The notes under the pieces: model-generated
What the model saw: the letters and a program-made list of their open reading frames with translations, nothing else
The model's database searches: none
Told to the model about the DNA's origin: nothing
Origin: DATCMU01 sp036563245
Lineage (GTDB): Bacteria > Pseudomonadota > Alphaproteobacteria > Rhizobiales > Devosiaceae
Length of the DNA: 64,000 nucleotides
NCBI GenBank assembly: GCA_036563245.1
Contig: DATCMU010000029.1
Location: forward strand, 124,001 to 188,000
Direction: 5' to 3'
Part shown: piece by piece, positions 15,839 through 24,212 of the stretch
How positions within the stretch are numbered: the stretch's first letter is position 1
How the letters are laid out: each line of letters opens with the position of its first letter
Position numbers and translations under genes: made by a program

Positions 15839-16618
15839 TCACGCCTCCCCGAGAAACCGCGTTTCCAGTTCGGCCTCGAGATTGAGCATGTGCCGCTCCG
15901 CATCGGCCATGTGCTCGGCCATGATCGCTTCGACGCGCCCGGCATCGCCCGCGCGCATGGCTGCGATCAGTTCGCGTTGAAACCCGATGCCGCGCTCGCG
16001 CAGAACTGGCTGGTTGAGCGTGTAGATATTGCGGCAGACCGCAAGCTCCTTGAGCATGCGCTGCAGGAAGCGACAGGTGAAGGCCAGAAGCGCATTGTCG
16101 GCGTACTCGGCGACCACGGCATGGAAGTCGAGTTCCGCCATGCGCTGGTGCCAGCGTTCCTGCGCATCCCCCGGCTCGTGGTCGTATACGGCGATGATCC
16201 GGTTCAGCCGCGCGTAGCCTTCCTCGTCGATATGGGGCATGGCGCTGACCGCTACCAGCGGCTCGAGCACCTTGCGCAACGCGTAGATGTCCCTGATCGA
16301 GACGTTCTTGGCGAACAGGTAGTTCGACAGGAGGCTCATTGCGCGCGCCTCGGAGGTGCGCTCGAGGAACGCGCCGCCACCCGGGCCGGTGCGGATGCGG
16401 ATCAACCCCTGGACCTCGAGTGACTTCAGCGCTTCCCGGACCGTGCCCTTGGACGCCGAGAACTGCGCCATCAGGTCCTTTTCCTGCGGCAGCCTGTCGC
16501 CGGGCGTCAGGCCCAGGTCGACGATCGACTGCTTGATCGCGTCGGCAATCTCGTCCGTGCGTTTTCGACCGCGCTTGACCCGTGCAACCGGTTCTTCTGT
16601 CGTGGATTCGGCGGTCAT
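15839..16618 (-). CDS. GntR-family regulator, FCD (FadR-like) domain
   Basis: A 259-residue regulator. The winged helix-turn-helix occupies about residues 20-85 (LTPGDRLPQEKDLMAQF, SKGTVREALKSLEVQGLI). The C-terminal all-helical FCD domain has the metal-site residues of the class (ELDFHAVV, then HMADAERHM). Such proteins are usually ligand-released repressors of catabolic operons. It is the last gene of the ABC operon, overlapping the ATPase stop (ATGA), so it would be autoregulated through the twin operator at 22260-22306. The start at 16618 is chosen because everything upstream in frame overlaps the ATPase. Confidence 0.87.
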   Translation of the reverse strand: MTAESTTEEPVARVKRGRKRTDEIADAIKQSIVDLGLTPGDRLPQEKDLMAQFSASKGTVREALKSLEVQGLIRIRTGPGGGAFLERTSEARAMSLLSNYLFAKNVSIRDIYALRKVLEPLVAVSAMPHIDEEGYARLNRIIAVYDHEPGDAQERWHQRMAELDFHAVVAEYADNALLAFTCRFLQRMLKELAVCRNIYTLNQPVLRERGIGFQRELIAAMRAGDAGRVEAIMAEHMADAERHMLNLEAELETRFLGEA

Positions 16619-17634
16619 GTCGGCGATTGGGTATCTCTTGGAACGAGCGGAAAATGACAGGCGGCGAGATGTTCCGGCGCGTGCGGTTCGAGGGCCGGCC
16701 GTTGTGATGTACACCGGTCTTGTGCGTTGGGGCAACGTGCGGCGAAGGCGCAACCCGGTGGCGGGTTGGTGGGATCGGGCAATTCGCCGCTGTCTGGCCG
16801 CGATGCGAACCCCTCGCTACCCAGCTTGGGAACGGAGTCGATCAGCAGGCCCGTATAAGGATGGCGCGGTGCGGCGAACAGGTCATCCCGGCGCGCGGTC
16901 TCCACGATGCGCCCGAAATACATCACCGCGACGCGGTCGCTCACGGCTTCGACCACCGCCAGGTCATGCGAGATGAATACATAGGTCAAGCCGAACCTGA
17001 GTTTGAGATCGGCCAGGAGATCGAGGATCTGCGCCTGCACCGAAACGTCGAGCGCCGAAACCGGTTCATCGAGCACAAGGATTTCCGCCTCCGCCGCAAG
17101 GGCGCGAGCTATGCCGATCCGTTGCGCCTGGCCGCCCGAGAACTCGTGCGGATAACGTTCGAGATAGTCAGGTTCCAGATTGACCGCCTCGAGCAGTTCG
17201 GCCAGCGCCCTTTCCCGCTTGTCGCCATCGAGCCCCCGCAGCAGCCTGAGGGGGCGCTCGAGGATCTGCCGGATCGTATGGCGCGGATTGAGTGAGGACA
17301 CCGGATCCTGGAACACATACTGGATACGTTGCGCCTGCGCCCTGCGGTCAAGCGAGAGCACAGGCTCACCCCTGATCGCGATATTGCCCGCAGTCGGCGT
17401 GTCGAGGCCGACGAGCAGTCGCGCCAGCGTTGACTTGCCACATCCCGACTCGCCCACAATGCCGAGCGTCTCGCCACGGAACAGGTCGAGCGAGACGTCC
17501 TGCACGGCATGAACCGCGGCGCTGCGTCCACCAAACAGGCTCCGGTCGCCGCCAAAGATCCGGCTCACCCCTTGAGCGGCGAGGATCACCCCGCCAGCGG
17601 CCGTGTCGTCTTGCCGAACTGCGCTTGCGTTCAA
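16615..17634 (-). CDS. Peptide/opine-type ABC transporter ATPase (DppF/OppF-like)
   Basis: A 339-residue ATPase with Walker A GESGCGKST, signature FSGGQAQR, Walker B LVLDEPVSALD, and the C-terminal oligopeptide-binding extension with Cys motifs (GCAFAARCPNAQDRC) typical of DppF/OppF. No ATG fits. A TTG at 17634 overlapping the stop of the fused subunit (TTGA, 4-bp overlap) gives the family length, so translation is probably coupled. It energises the importer made by the upstream genes. Confidence 0.85.
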   Translation of the reverse strand: MNASAVRQDDTAAGGVILAAQGVSRIFGGDRSLFGGRSAAVHAVQDVSLDLFRGETLGIVGESGCGKSTLARLLVGLDTPTAGNIAIRGEPVLSLDRRAQAQRIQYVFQDPVSSLNPRHTIRQILERPLRLLRGLDGDKRERALAELLEAVNLEPDYLERYPHEFSGGQAQRIGIARALAAEAEILVLDEPVSALDVSVQAQILDLLADLKLRFGLTYVFISHDLAVVEAVSDRVAVMYFGRIVETARRDDLFAAPRHPYTGLLIDSVPKLGSEGFASRPDSGELPDPTNPPPGCAFAARCPNAQDRCTSQRPALEPHAPEHLAACHFPLVPRDTQSPT

Positions 17635-19577
17635 TGTCCGGCCCCCCTGAAAACGTCTTCGGCAAACAGGCAGCGCGCCTCGTGACGATCCTCCACCTGT
17701 CGCATCTCGATCTTCCCGGTCGTGCAGGCTTCGGTCGCCATGGCGCAACGCGGGGCGAAGGCGCACCCTTCGGGCAGCCGGTCGGTCTGCGGCGGACGGC
17801 CCTCGATCGAGACCAGTCCCTTGCCCGGTCGCCCGAGCTGGGGAACACAGGCCAGCAGTCGCCTGGTATAGGGGTGCGCCGGCCGCTCCGTGACCTGTTC
17901 CGTCGTTCCCGTCTCCACAACGCGTCCCGCGTACATCACCATCACCCGGTCGCACATCTGCGAGACCACGCCGAAGTCGTGGGTGATGAAGATCAGCGCC
18001 AGCCCGCGCTCGCGGCGCAACTGGTCGAGCAGCCGCAGCACCTGGGCCTGGATGGTGACGTCGAGAGCTGTCGTTGGCTCGTCGGCGATGATGACCTCGG
18101 GGTCGTTGGCCAGCGCCATGGCGATGCCGATGCGTTGCCGCATTCCGCCCGACATTTCGTGCGGGTAGGACCTGGCCCTTTGCGCCGCATTGGGAATGCG
18201 CACCAGATCGAGCAGTTCGACGGCCTTGGCCCAGGCCTCGGTGCTGGACAGCGAACCGTGCAACTGCACCGCCTCGGCCAGTTGTTCGCCGACCGGGATC
18301 ATGGGGTGAAGGGTGGTCAGGGGATCCTGGAACACATAGGCGACGCGGTTGCCCCGGATATCCTGGAGGCGCTTGAGCGGGGCGGTCACCATGTCCTCGC
18401 CATCCAGCAGCACTTGGCCAGAGGTGATCCGGCCGGGCGGCGTCGGCACCAGCCCCATCAACGCCAGGGCCGTGACCGACTTGCCGCAACCCGATTCACC
18501 GACGATCCCGAGGCATTCGCCGCGCCTGACCGAAAAATTCACCTGGTTGACCGCCCGGTATTCGCGCCCGCGCACATTGAACGCCACGCCGAGCTTTCGC
18601 ACGTCGAGGATGACCTCGGTGTCCCCGTGTCCAGCCGACTTTTGCGTGGCGCCGAGCGCAACCGCGGTTCGCGGGCCGGGCCGCGACAGCGCTCCCGACT
18701 TCAGGCGCGGATCGAGCATGTCGCGAATGCCGTCGCCCAGAAGGTTCACGCTCATCACGATCACGAAGATGACGAGGCCAGGCAGCACCGATACAGCAGG
18801 GGCGGTGATGAGCAGCTTGCGGCCCTCGCCCAGCATCGAACCCAGATCGGCGGTGGGCGGCTGCGCGCCCAGGCCCAGAAAGCTCAACCCGGCGGTTTCA
18901 AGGATCATCCATCCCACCGTGGTCGACATGGTGATCACGATCACCGGCATCACGTTGGGCAGCACCTCGGTGAACAGGATCGAGAAGTTTCCAAGGCCGC
19001 CGAGGCGCGCTGCATCCACGAAATCACGCCGCACCAGCCCCACGGTCTGTCCGCGCACATTGCGGGCGAAGAAGGGGATATTGACGACCGAGATCGCAAC
19101 CATGGCGTTCGACAGGCCCGGCCCCAGCGCGGCAACGATGGCCAGGGCAAGCAGCATGTAGGGCAGGGCCATGATCATGTCGACGAGGCGCATCAGCGTG
19201 TTGTCGAGCCTGCCGCCGAAAAAGCCCGAGACCAGGCCGATCAGCGATCCGGTGAAGGCCGCGGTAACCGTCGCGATCACGCCCACCATCAGCGAGACGC
19301 GCGTACCCCAAACCATGCGCGCCAGCATGTCGCGGCCAAGATGGTCGGTGCCCAGCCAGTGCCCCGGCGTTCCAACCGGCACGAGGCGCGCGGCAAGGTC
19401 GGTCTTGTCCGGATCGGGAATTGGCCAGAACGGGGCCAGAAGCGCCGCGATGCACACCAGGACAAGAACGATCAGGCCCGCCCCGGCCAGCCTGTTGCGG
19501 AACAACAGCTTGAGAGGTGCGCCAAGGCGCGCGATCCCCAACCGGGCCTTGGGCAGGTTCGCGGCGGCGACGCTCAT
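17631..19577 (-). CDS. Fused ABC permease-ATPase (DppC-DppD type)
   Basis: A single 648-residue protein. Residues about 1-300 are a DppC-type permease (six helices; GTDHLGRDMLARMVWG near 75-90, GLSFLGLGAQPPTADLGSML near 230-250). From about 325 on there is a complete DppD-type ATPase (Walker A GESGCGKSV, signature MSGGMRQR, Walker B IADEPTTALD, C-terminal EGCAFAPRCAMATEAC). The reading frame is open throughout with no sign of a frameshift, so the fusion appears real. Fusions of this pair exist in some bacteria but are the minority form. It overlaps the upstream permease (ATGA) and downstream ATPase (TTGA). Confidence 0.88.
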   Translation of the reverse strand: MSVAAANLPKARLGIARLGAPLKLLFRNRLAGAGLIVLVLVCIAALLAPFWPIPDPDKTDLAARLVPVGTPGHWLGTDHLGRDMLARMVWGTRVSLMVGVIATVTAAFTGSLIGLVSGFFGGRLDNTLMRLVDMIMALPYMLLALAIVAALGPGLSNAMVAISVVNIPFFARNVRGQTVGLVRRDFVDAARLGGLGNFSILFTEVLPNVMPVIVITMSTTVGWMILETAGLSFLGLGAQPPTADLGSMLGEGRKLLITAPAVSVLPGLVIFVIVMSVNLLGDGIRDMLDPRLKSGALSRPGPRTAVALGATQKSAGHGDTEVILDVRKLGVAFNVRGREYRAVNQVNFSVRRGECLGIVGESGCGKSVTALALMGLVPTPPGRITSGQVLLDGEDMVTAPLKRLQDIRGNRVAYVFQDPLTTLHPMIPVGEQLAEAVQLHGSLSSTEAWAKAVELLDLVRIPNAAQRARSYPHEMSGGMRQRIGIAMALANDPEVIIADEPTTALDVTIQAQVLRLLDQLRRERGLALIFITHDFGVVSQMCDRVMVMYAGRVVETGTTEQVTERPAHPYTRRLLACVPQLGRPGKGLVSIEGRPPQTDRLPEGCAFAPRCAMATEACTTGKIEMRQVEDRHEARCLFAEDVFRGAGH

Positions 19578-20521
19578 GTCCGGATCCTCGGATCGAGTAG
19601 CGACTGCACGATGTCTGCGCACAGGTTGAACAACACGTAGCAGGTGGCCACGAAGATGACCCCGCCCTGCACCAGAAGCACGTCGCGCGTGGAAATTGCG
19701 GTGACCAGCATGCGTCCGATCCCGGGCCACTGGAACACGGTTTCGATATAGACCGCTCCGCCGAGCACGAAGCCGGCCTGGATGCCCAGCACCGGAATGA
19801 CGGAAACCAGCGCCGCGCGGAAGGCGTGTCGCCAGATCACCCGCATCTCACCGGCGCCCTTGGCGCGCGCGGTGCGGATGAAATCCTGGCGCAGGACCTC
19901 CAGCATCGCCGAACGCGTGAGGCGCGCCACGACGCCGGTCGCAACGACAGACAGCGTGATTGCGGGCAGCACCAGATGGTACAGCACGTCGCCGATGCCA
20001 CCCTCGCCATAGATGTTGATCATGCCCGACGCGGGAAACCAGCGCAGCCTGACCGCGAAGAAAAGGATCAGCAAGAGGCCCAGCGCGAAGGACGGGATGG
20101 AGATGCCGATCAGCACCGCCAGGGTGATGATCTTGTCCGCCAGCCCGTATTGGCGGACCGCGGAGACCACGCCCGCCAGCAAGCCGAAGATGGCGCAGAG
20201 GACGAAGGCGGCGCCGGCCAGGACGAGGGTGGCCGAGAAGCGTTCGAGAACCTCGTCCAGCACCGGGCGATCAAGGCTGTAAGAGCGTCCGAAGTCGCCG
20301 GTCAGCAAGTGGCCGACCCAGGTCAGGTATTGAATGGGAAGGGGCTTGTCGAGCCCGAGTTCGGCATTGATCCGCGCCACGTTCTCCGGCGTCGCATAGG
20401 CGCCCAGAATGGCGATCGCGGGGTCGCCGGGGATCAGCGCCATGATGGAAAAGACGATCAGCGACAACCCGAACAATACGGGGATCACGAACAACAGGCG
20501 CTTCAGGATATAGGTGCGCAC
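19574..20521 (-). CDS. Peptide-type ABC transporter permease (DppB-like)
   Basis: A 315-residue permease with the DppB layout: N-terminal ILKRLLFVIPVLFGLSLIVF helix, the ALIPGDPA motif, a long periplasmic loop, then five more helices and the EAA-loop equivalent ARAKGAGEMRVIWRHAFRAA. A GTG start at 20521 is chosen because AAGGGGGGAACC lies directly upstream; a TTG 33 bp earlier falls in the hairpin region. It follows the binding-protein gene after a strong hairpin, the usual arrangement for making more binding protein than permease. Confidence 0.87.
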   Translation of the reverse strand: MRTYILKRLLFVIPVLFGLSLIVFSIMALIPGDPAIAILGAYATPENVARINAELGLDKPLPIQYLTWVGHLLTGDFGRSYSLDRPVLDEVLERFSATLVLAGAAFVLCAIFGLLAGVVSAVRQYGLADKIITLAVLIGISIPSFALGLLLILFFAVRLRWFPASGMINIYGEGGIGDVLYHLVLPAITLSVVATGVVARLTRSAMLEVLRQDFIRTARAKGAGEMRVIWRHAFRAALVSVIPVLGIQAGFVLGGAVYIETVFQWPGIGRMLVTAISTRDVLLVQGGVIFVATCYVLFNLCADIVQSLLDPRIRT

Positions 20522-20557
20522 CGGTTCCCCCCTTCGCGAAACGATGCCTTGCAAGGA

Positions 20558-20587
20558 TGCCGGGGCAGGCGAATGCCCGCCCCGGCA
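20558..20587 (-). terminator. Intercistronic hairpin after the binding-protein gene
   Basis: TGCCGGGGC and GCCCCGGCA make a perfect 9-bp stem around a 12-nt loop. It lies 9 bp past the binding-protein stop. There is no T-run, so it probably stabilises the upstream message or partly attenuates the operon. Confidence 0.55.
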
Positions 20588-20595
20588 CGACCAGC

Positions 20596-22179
20596 TTACT
20601 GCGGCTTTGCCACCTTGCCCAATTGCAGCAGGAAGGAGGGCTGAAGCTTGAAGTTCTCGACCTTGGCCGAGGCGACAGCATTCTGCTTCCAGTTGGCAAC
20701 GAAGAGCCAGGGCGCGTCGTCATAGACGATTTCCTGCATCTTCTTGTAGAGCTCGGCGCGCTTGGCCTGGTCGGTCGATGTGCGGGCCTCCTCGAGCAGC
20801 TTGTCCACTTCCGGGTTCGAATAGTAGCCGGAATTGAACCCGCCCTTGTCGGGCCATGCCTCGGTCCGCAGCGCCAGGTAGGGGAGCGTGTCCGGATCGT
20901 TGGTCATCCACGCCATCTCGGCCATGTCGACATGGGTACCCTCGTTGTCGAGGCCAGGATTGACCTTTCCAAGGAACGTATTCCACTCGAAGGTCTGGAT
21001 ATTGACCTTGATGCCCACGGCAGCGAGATCGGCCTGGATGGCCGTGCCCATCGGCACCGGATCGAGCATGCCCGAACCGCCCTGCGTCACATAGAAGGTG
21101 AGCGGGGTGCCGTCATAACCGGCTTCCTTGATGAGCTGCTTGGCCTTTTCCGGGTCGTACGGGTAGGGCTGCAGCTTGTCGTCATAGGCCCATGCGAAAG
21201 CCGGGGGCGTTGGGCCGGAGGCAACGGTTGCGGTGCCCTGCAGCACGTTGTCCACCAGCGCCTTCTTGTTGACGGCATAGTTGACCGCCTGGCGCATCAG
21301 CTTGTTCTTGAACGGCCCGTCCTTGGCGTTCAGGATCAGAAACCACAGGTGCGGCCCGGCCTGTTCGTAGACCTTGTAGTTGGCGTCCGACTTGAAGGTC
21401 GCCACGTTGTCCGGCGGCACTTCCACCATCATGTCGATACCGCCCGAGAGCATCTCTGCGACGCGGGTATTGGCATCGGTGATCGGGCGGAAGATGATCT
21501 TGTCCAGCGGCGGCGCGCCGTCCCAGTAGTCGGGATTGCGCTCGACGGTAACCGATGTGTTCGACTGCCACGAGACGAACTTGAACGGCCCCGTGCCCAC
21601 CGGATGCCGGCCGACGTCCTTGCCGTATTTCTTCACCGCCTCGGGTGAAATCAATAGCCCGGTCGGATAGGCGAGATTGGACAGGAATGGCGCATAGGGT
21701 TCGGACAGGGTGAACTGGACCGTCATGTCGTCGATCACCTTGGTCTCCTTCACCGAAGAGAAGAAGAAGGCGAGCGGGAACGGCCCCGTGTCGTAATAGG
21801 GGCTGTTCTTGTCGAGCATGCGGTCGAAGTCGAACTTCACCGCCTCCGCGTTGAATGGCGTCCCGTCGTGGAACTTGACGCCCTCGCGCAGGTGGAAAGT
21901 GTAGGTCAGCCCGTCGTCCGAGATATCCCAGGACTTGGCCAGCGCCGGCTCCACTTCCAGCGTGCCGTCCTTGTAGCGGACTAGCCCGTCATACACATTG
22001 ACGAGAATGCGGAAATCGTTGACCGCGGTGTCCACGCTCGGATCGAGCGATTTCGGCTCCGCGATCTGCCCGACCACCAGCACGTTCGGTGGGGTCTGGG
22101 CAATTGCCGTCCCGGCGAGCCCTAGTGCCGCAATTGCGGCAAGGGCCAGGCTGGACAGCATCCCTCTAGTTCTGTTCAT
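20596..22179 (-). CDS. Peptide-type ABC transporter substrate-binding protein (SBP family 5)
   Basis: A 527-residue periplasmic protein. The signal peptide (MNRTRGMLSSLALAAIAALG..., cleavage after AIAQ or nearby) is followed by the family-5 signature region VEPALAKSWDISDDGLTYTF and GVKFHDGTPFNAEAVKFDF. Ligands of this family include di- and oligopeptides, opines and other amides. ATG 22179 has AAGGAGGTTGTC upstream. It is the first gene of a five-gene operon ending with the GntR regulator, and its promoter region holds two ATTTAT-N4-ATAAAT operators shared with the divergent DUF1028 gene. Confidence 0.88.
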   Translation of the reverse strand: MNRTRGMLSSLALAAIAALGLAGTAIAQTPPNVLVVGQIAEPKSLDPSVDTAVNDFRILVNVYDGLVRYKDGTLEVEPALAKSWDISDDGLTYTFHLREGVKFHDGTPFNAEAVKFDFDRMLDKNSPYYDTGPFPLAFFFSSVKETKVIDDMTVQFTLSEPYAPFLSNLAYPTGLLISPEAVKKYGKDVGRHPVGTGPFKFVSWQSNTSVTVERNPDYWDGAPPLDKIIFRPITDANTRVAEMLSGGIDMMVEVPPDNVATFKSDANYKVYEQAGPHLWFLILNAKDGPFKNKLMRQAVNYAVNKKALVDNVLQGTATVASGPTPPAFAWAYDDKLQPYPYDPEKAKQLIKEAGYDGTPLTFYVTQGGSGMLDPVPMGTAIQADLAAVGIKVNIQTFEWNTFLGKVNPGLDNEGTHVDMAEMAWMTNDPDTLPYLALRTEAWPDKGGFNSGYYSNPEVDKLLEEARTSTDQAKRAELYKKMQEIVYDDAPWLFVANWKQNAVASAKVENFKLQPSFLLQLGKVAKPQ

Positions 22180-22259
22180 GACAACCTCCTTGGCGGCGAT
22201 GTGCGTTGGCCGACCGCAACGAAAGAGATGGACTGGGCGTTGGACAGTCGACAGGGGAA

Positions 22260-22306
22260 ATTTATCAGCATAAATTATTGGCATCAACAGATTTATGCGT
22301 ATAAAT
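22260..22306. promoter_or_regulatory. Twin operators ATTTAT-N4-ATAAAT (copies 2 and 3)
   Basis: Two perfect dyads, 22260-22275 (spacer CAGC) and 22291-22306 (spacer GCGT), are 31 bp apart centre to centre, close to three helical turns. They lie between the divergent ABC operon and the DUF1028 gene, 25 bp from the latter. Same pattern as 14498-14513; the likely binder is the GntR-family protein encoded at the end of the operon. Confidence 0.75.
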
Positions 22307-22330
22307 TAGTGCGAGTTCCGGGAGTGCGTC

Positions 22331-22993
22331 ATGACTTTTTCCATCGTTGCAAGAGATCCTCGGACCGGTGCCTTTGGCGTGGCCACGGCCACGGGTGGGC
22401 CGGCGGTCGGGTCACTCGTGCCCTACGCGCGGGCGGGGGTCGGTGCGGTCGCAACGCAAGGCTACACGACCAACCCGCAATACGGGTTCGGCGGACTCGA
22501 TGCCATGGCGCGTGGGGTTACGAGCCACGAGGCGCTCGACCGATTGACATCTGCCGACGCCGGCAGACAGCGCCGCCAATGCGTGATGATCGACCGGGAA
22601 GGCCGGACAGCCGCATGGACCGGCGAGGAAATCGCCGAGGTGCGCGGCGCCCTGACACGCGACGGCGTGGCGGTGGCCGGCAACCTGCTGGCCAGTCCCC
22701 AAGTGCTCAAGGACATGATGTCGGCTTTTGAGAAGGCGCCGGGTCTGCCACTTGCCGACAGGTTGCTTGCCGCCATGCTCGCCGGAGAAAAGGCGGGTGG
22801 AGACAGCCGGGGAACACGCTCCGCCGCGCTCAAGGTCTACGACACCGAGGACTATCCTGCCGTCGATCTCAGGGTCGACTGGTCCGTCGCGCCCATCGAG
22901 GACCTCGGAAAGGTTCTGGCCGCGACCAGGGAGGACGACTACGCGACATTCTTCGCGCGCCTGCCGACGCGCGAGATGCCCGGCCGCGCCTGA
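22331..22993 (+). CDS. DUF1028 family protein (Ntn-hydrolase-like)
   Basis: A 220-residue protein of the DUF1028 family. The family hallmarks are the N-terminus TFSIVARDPRTGAFGVA, VPYARAGVGAVATQGYTN-type segment, GLDAMARG, and VAGNLLASPQVL. Members resemble Ntn hydrolases and often accompany peptide transporters and amidases; the true activity is not established. It is transcribed divergently from the ABC operon from a region with twin GntR-type operators, so it belongs to the same regulon as the amidase. No signal peptide, hence cytoplasmic. Confidence 0.87.
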   Translation: MTFSIVARDPRTGAFGVATATGGPAVGSLVPYARAGVGAVATQGYTTNPQYGFGGLDAMARGVTSHEALDRLTSADAGRQRRQCVMIDREGRTAAWTGEEIAEVRGALTRDGVAVAGNLLASPQVLKDMMSAFEKAPGLPLADRLLAAMLAGEKAGGDSRGTRSAALKVYDTEDYPAVDLRVDWSVAPIEDLGKVLAATREDDYATFFARLPTREMPGRA

Positions 22994-23008
22994 GCAAGGC
23001 CTCCAGTT

Positions 23009-23863
23009 CTACTGGAATACCACGGTCTTTCGGCCGTTCAGCATCACCCTGTGCTCAAGGTGCAGGCGAACGGCCCGCGCCAGCACGCGGCTTTCGATGT
23101 CCCGGCCCTCGGCGATCAGGTCGTCAGGGCTCATGGCATGGGTGACGCGCACGGTCTCCTGCTCGATGATCGGGCCTTCGTCCAGATCCGGCGTCACGTA
23201 GTGGGCGGTGGCGCCGATGATCTTGACCCCGCGCTCATGCGCCTGGTGATAGGGCTTGGCGCCCTTGAAACTGGGCAGAAACGAGTGGTGTATATTGATC
23301 ACCTTGCCGAACAGGCGGGTGGCGAGCTTGTCCGACAAGACCTGCATGTAGCGGGCCAGCACCACCAGATCCGCGCCGCTCTCCTGCACCAGCCTGAGCA
23401 GCTTGTCTTCCTGCTCGGCCTTGTTGTCCTTGTTGACCGGCCAGTAATGGAAGGCGATGCCGGCATCCTCGGCGGTCTTGCGGGCATCCTCGTGATTGGA
23501 CACGATGGCTGCGACCTCGGTGTCGAGCCGCCCCATGCGCGCCTGATAGAGCAGATGCAGCAAGGCGTGATCGAATTTCGACACCATGATGATCGTGCGT
23601 GGCTTGATCGACACATCCGCGATCGAGGTCTTCATGTCGAAGCGGTCGAAGGCGGGACGCAGGGCGCGTTCCACCGCGTCCCGGGTCACCTGGGCAGGCG
23701 CGGTGAAAGCGATCCGCATGAAGAACCGGCCGGTCTGGCGATCCCAGAACTGGTTGGATTCGGCAATATTCGCACCCAGCGCCGCCAATTCCGTAGTGAC
23801 AGCGGCCACGATGCCGGGCCTGTCCTGGCACGACAAGGTGAGAACGTAGAGGGGCTGGGTCAT
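23009..23863 (-). CDS. purU: Formyltetrahydrofolate deformylase
   Basis: A 284-residue enzyme that hydrolyses 10-formyl-THF to formate and THF. An N-terminal ACT domain (YVLTLSCQDRPGIVAAV, about 5-80) precedes a formyltransferase-like domain with VINIHHSFLPSFKGAKPY (about 223-240) and the catalytic Asp region HYVTPDLDEGPIIEQ. Start 23863 gives the usual PurU length; the upstream in-frame extension has no homology. It stands alone, convergent with the DUF1028 gene 15 bp away. Its role is balancing the one-carbon pool; no glycine or methyl-group catabolism genes adjoin it. Confidence 0.93.
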   Translation of the reverse strand: MTQPLYVLTLSCQDRPGIVAAVTTELAALGANIAESNQFWDRQTGRFFMRIAFTAPAQVTRDAVERALRPAFDRFDMKTSIADVSIKPRTIIMVSKFDHALLHLLYQARMGRLDTEVAAIVSNHEDARKTAEDAGIAFHYWPVNKDNKAEQEDKLLRLVQESGADLVVLARYMQVLSDKLATRLFGKVINIHHSFLPSFKGAKPYHQAHERGVKIIGATAHYVTPDLDEGPIIEQETVRVTHAMSPDDLIAEGRDIESRVLARAVRLHLEHRVMLNGRKTVVFQ

Positions 23864-24012
23864 TGCGGTCTCCACAGGCAGGGGCTTTCGCGCCGGGCAG
23901 CGCGCCATCTCCCTGTCATTTCCGGGCCGACAAGGCAAGACGGCGAAGGCAATTCGGCGCGCCGGCATCGCTCATTTCGACGTGAGAGGTTAAGGCTCTT
24001 CAATTGCAATAT

Positions 24013-24058
24013 GGAACAAACATTCCGTGTTGACATGAAAACAGAACCGGTATTTCAT
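24013..24058 (+). promoter_or_regulatory. IolR-type operator plus promoter of the Frc-type ABC operon
   Basis: GGAA-CAAACA-TTCC (24013-24026) is followed after 3 bp by TTGACA (24030-24035) and, 17 bp on, by TTTCAT (24053-24058) as a possible -10. The same arrangement occurs in front of iolC. GGAA-N6-TTCC is the motif I recall for IolR of Sinorhizobium. This 349-bp intergenic region (23864-24212) shows nothing else. Confidence 0.7.
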
Positions 24059-24212
24059 AATCGCATGGCCGCCACCCGCGACATGTGGGATTGGTCGCCT
24101 GGAGGAGCTGGTAAGTCGTCAAACCTCGCCGGATGAGCGGGGGCGACCGATCCAGGCAGATGATCGCGCGAAGCCAGACGCGCCCCTGAATCTGGCCTTG
24201 GGAGAGAGAATT

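Noticed and set aside
17430..19640. 736-codon plus-strand frame across the ABC permease-ATPase fusion
   Set aside because: Low-complexity Arg/His-rich shadow; the opposite strand carries complete Walker and signature motifs.
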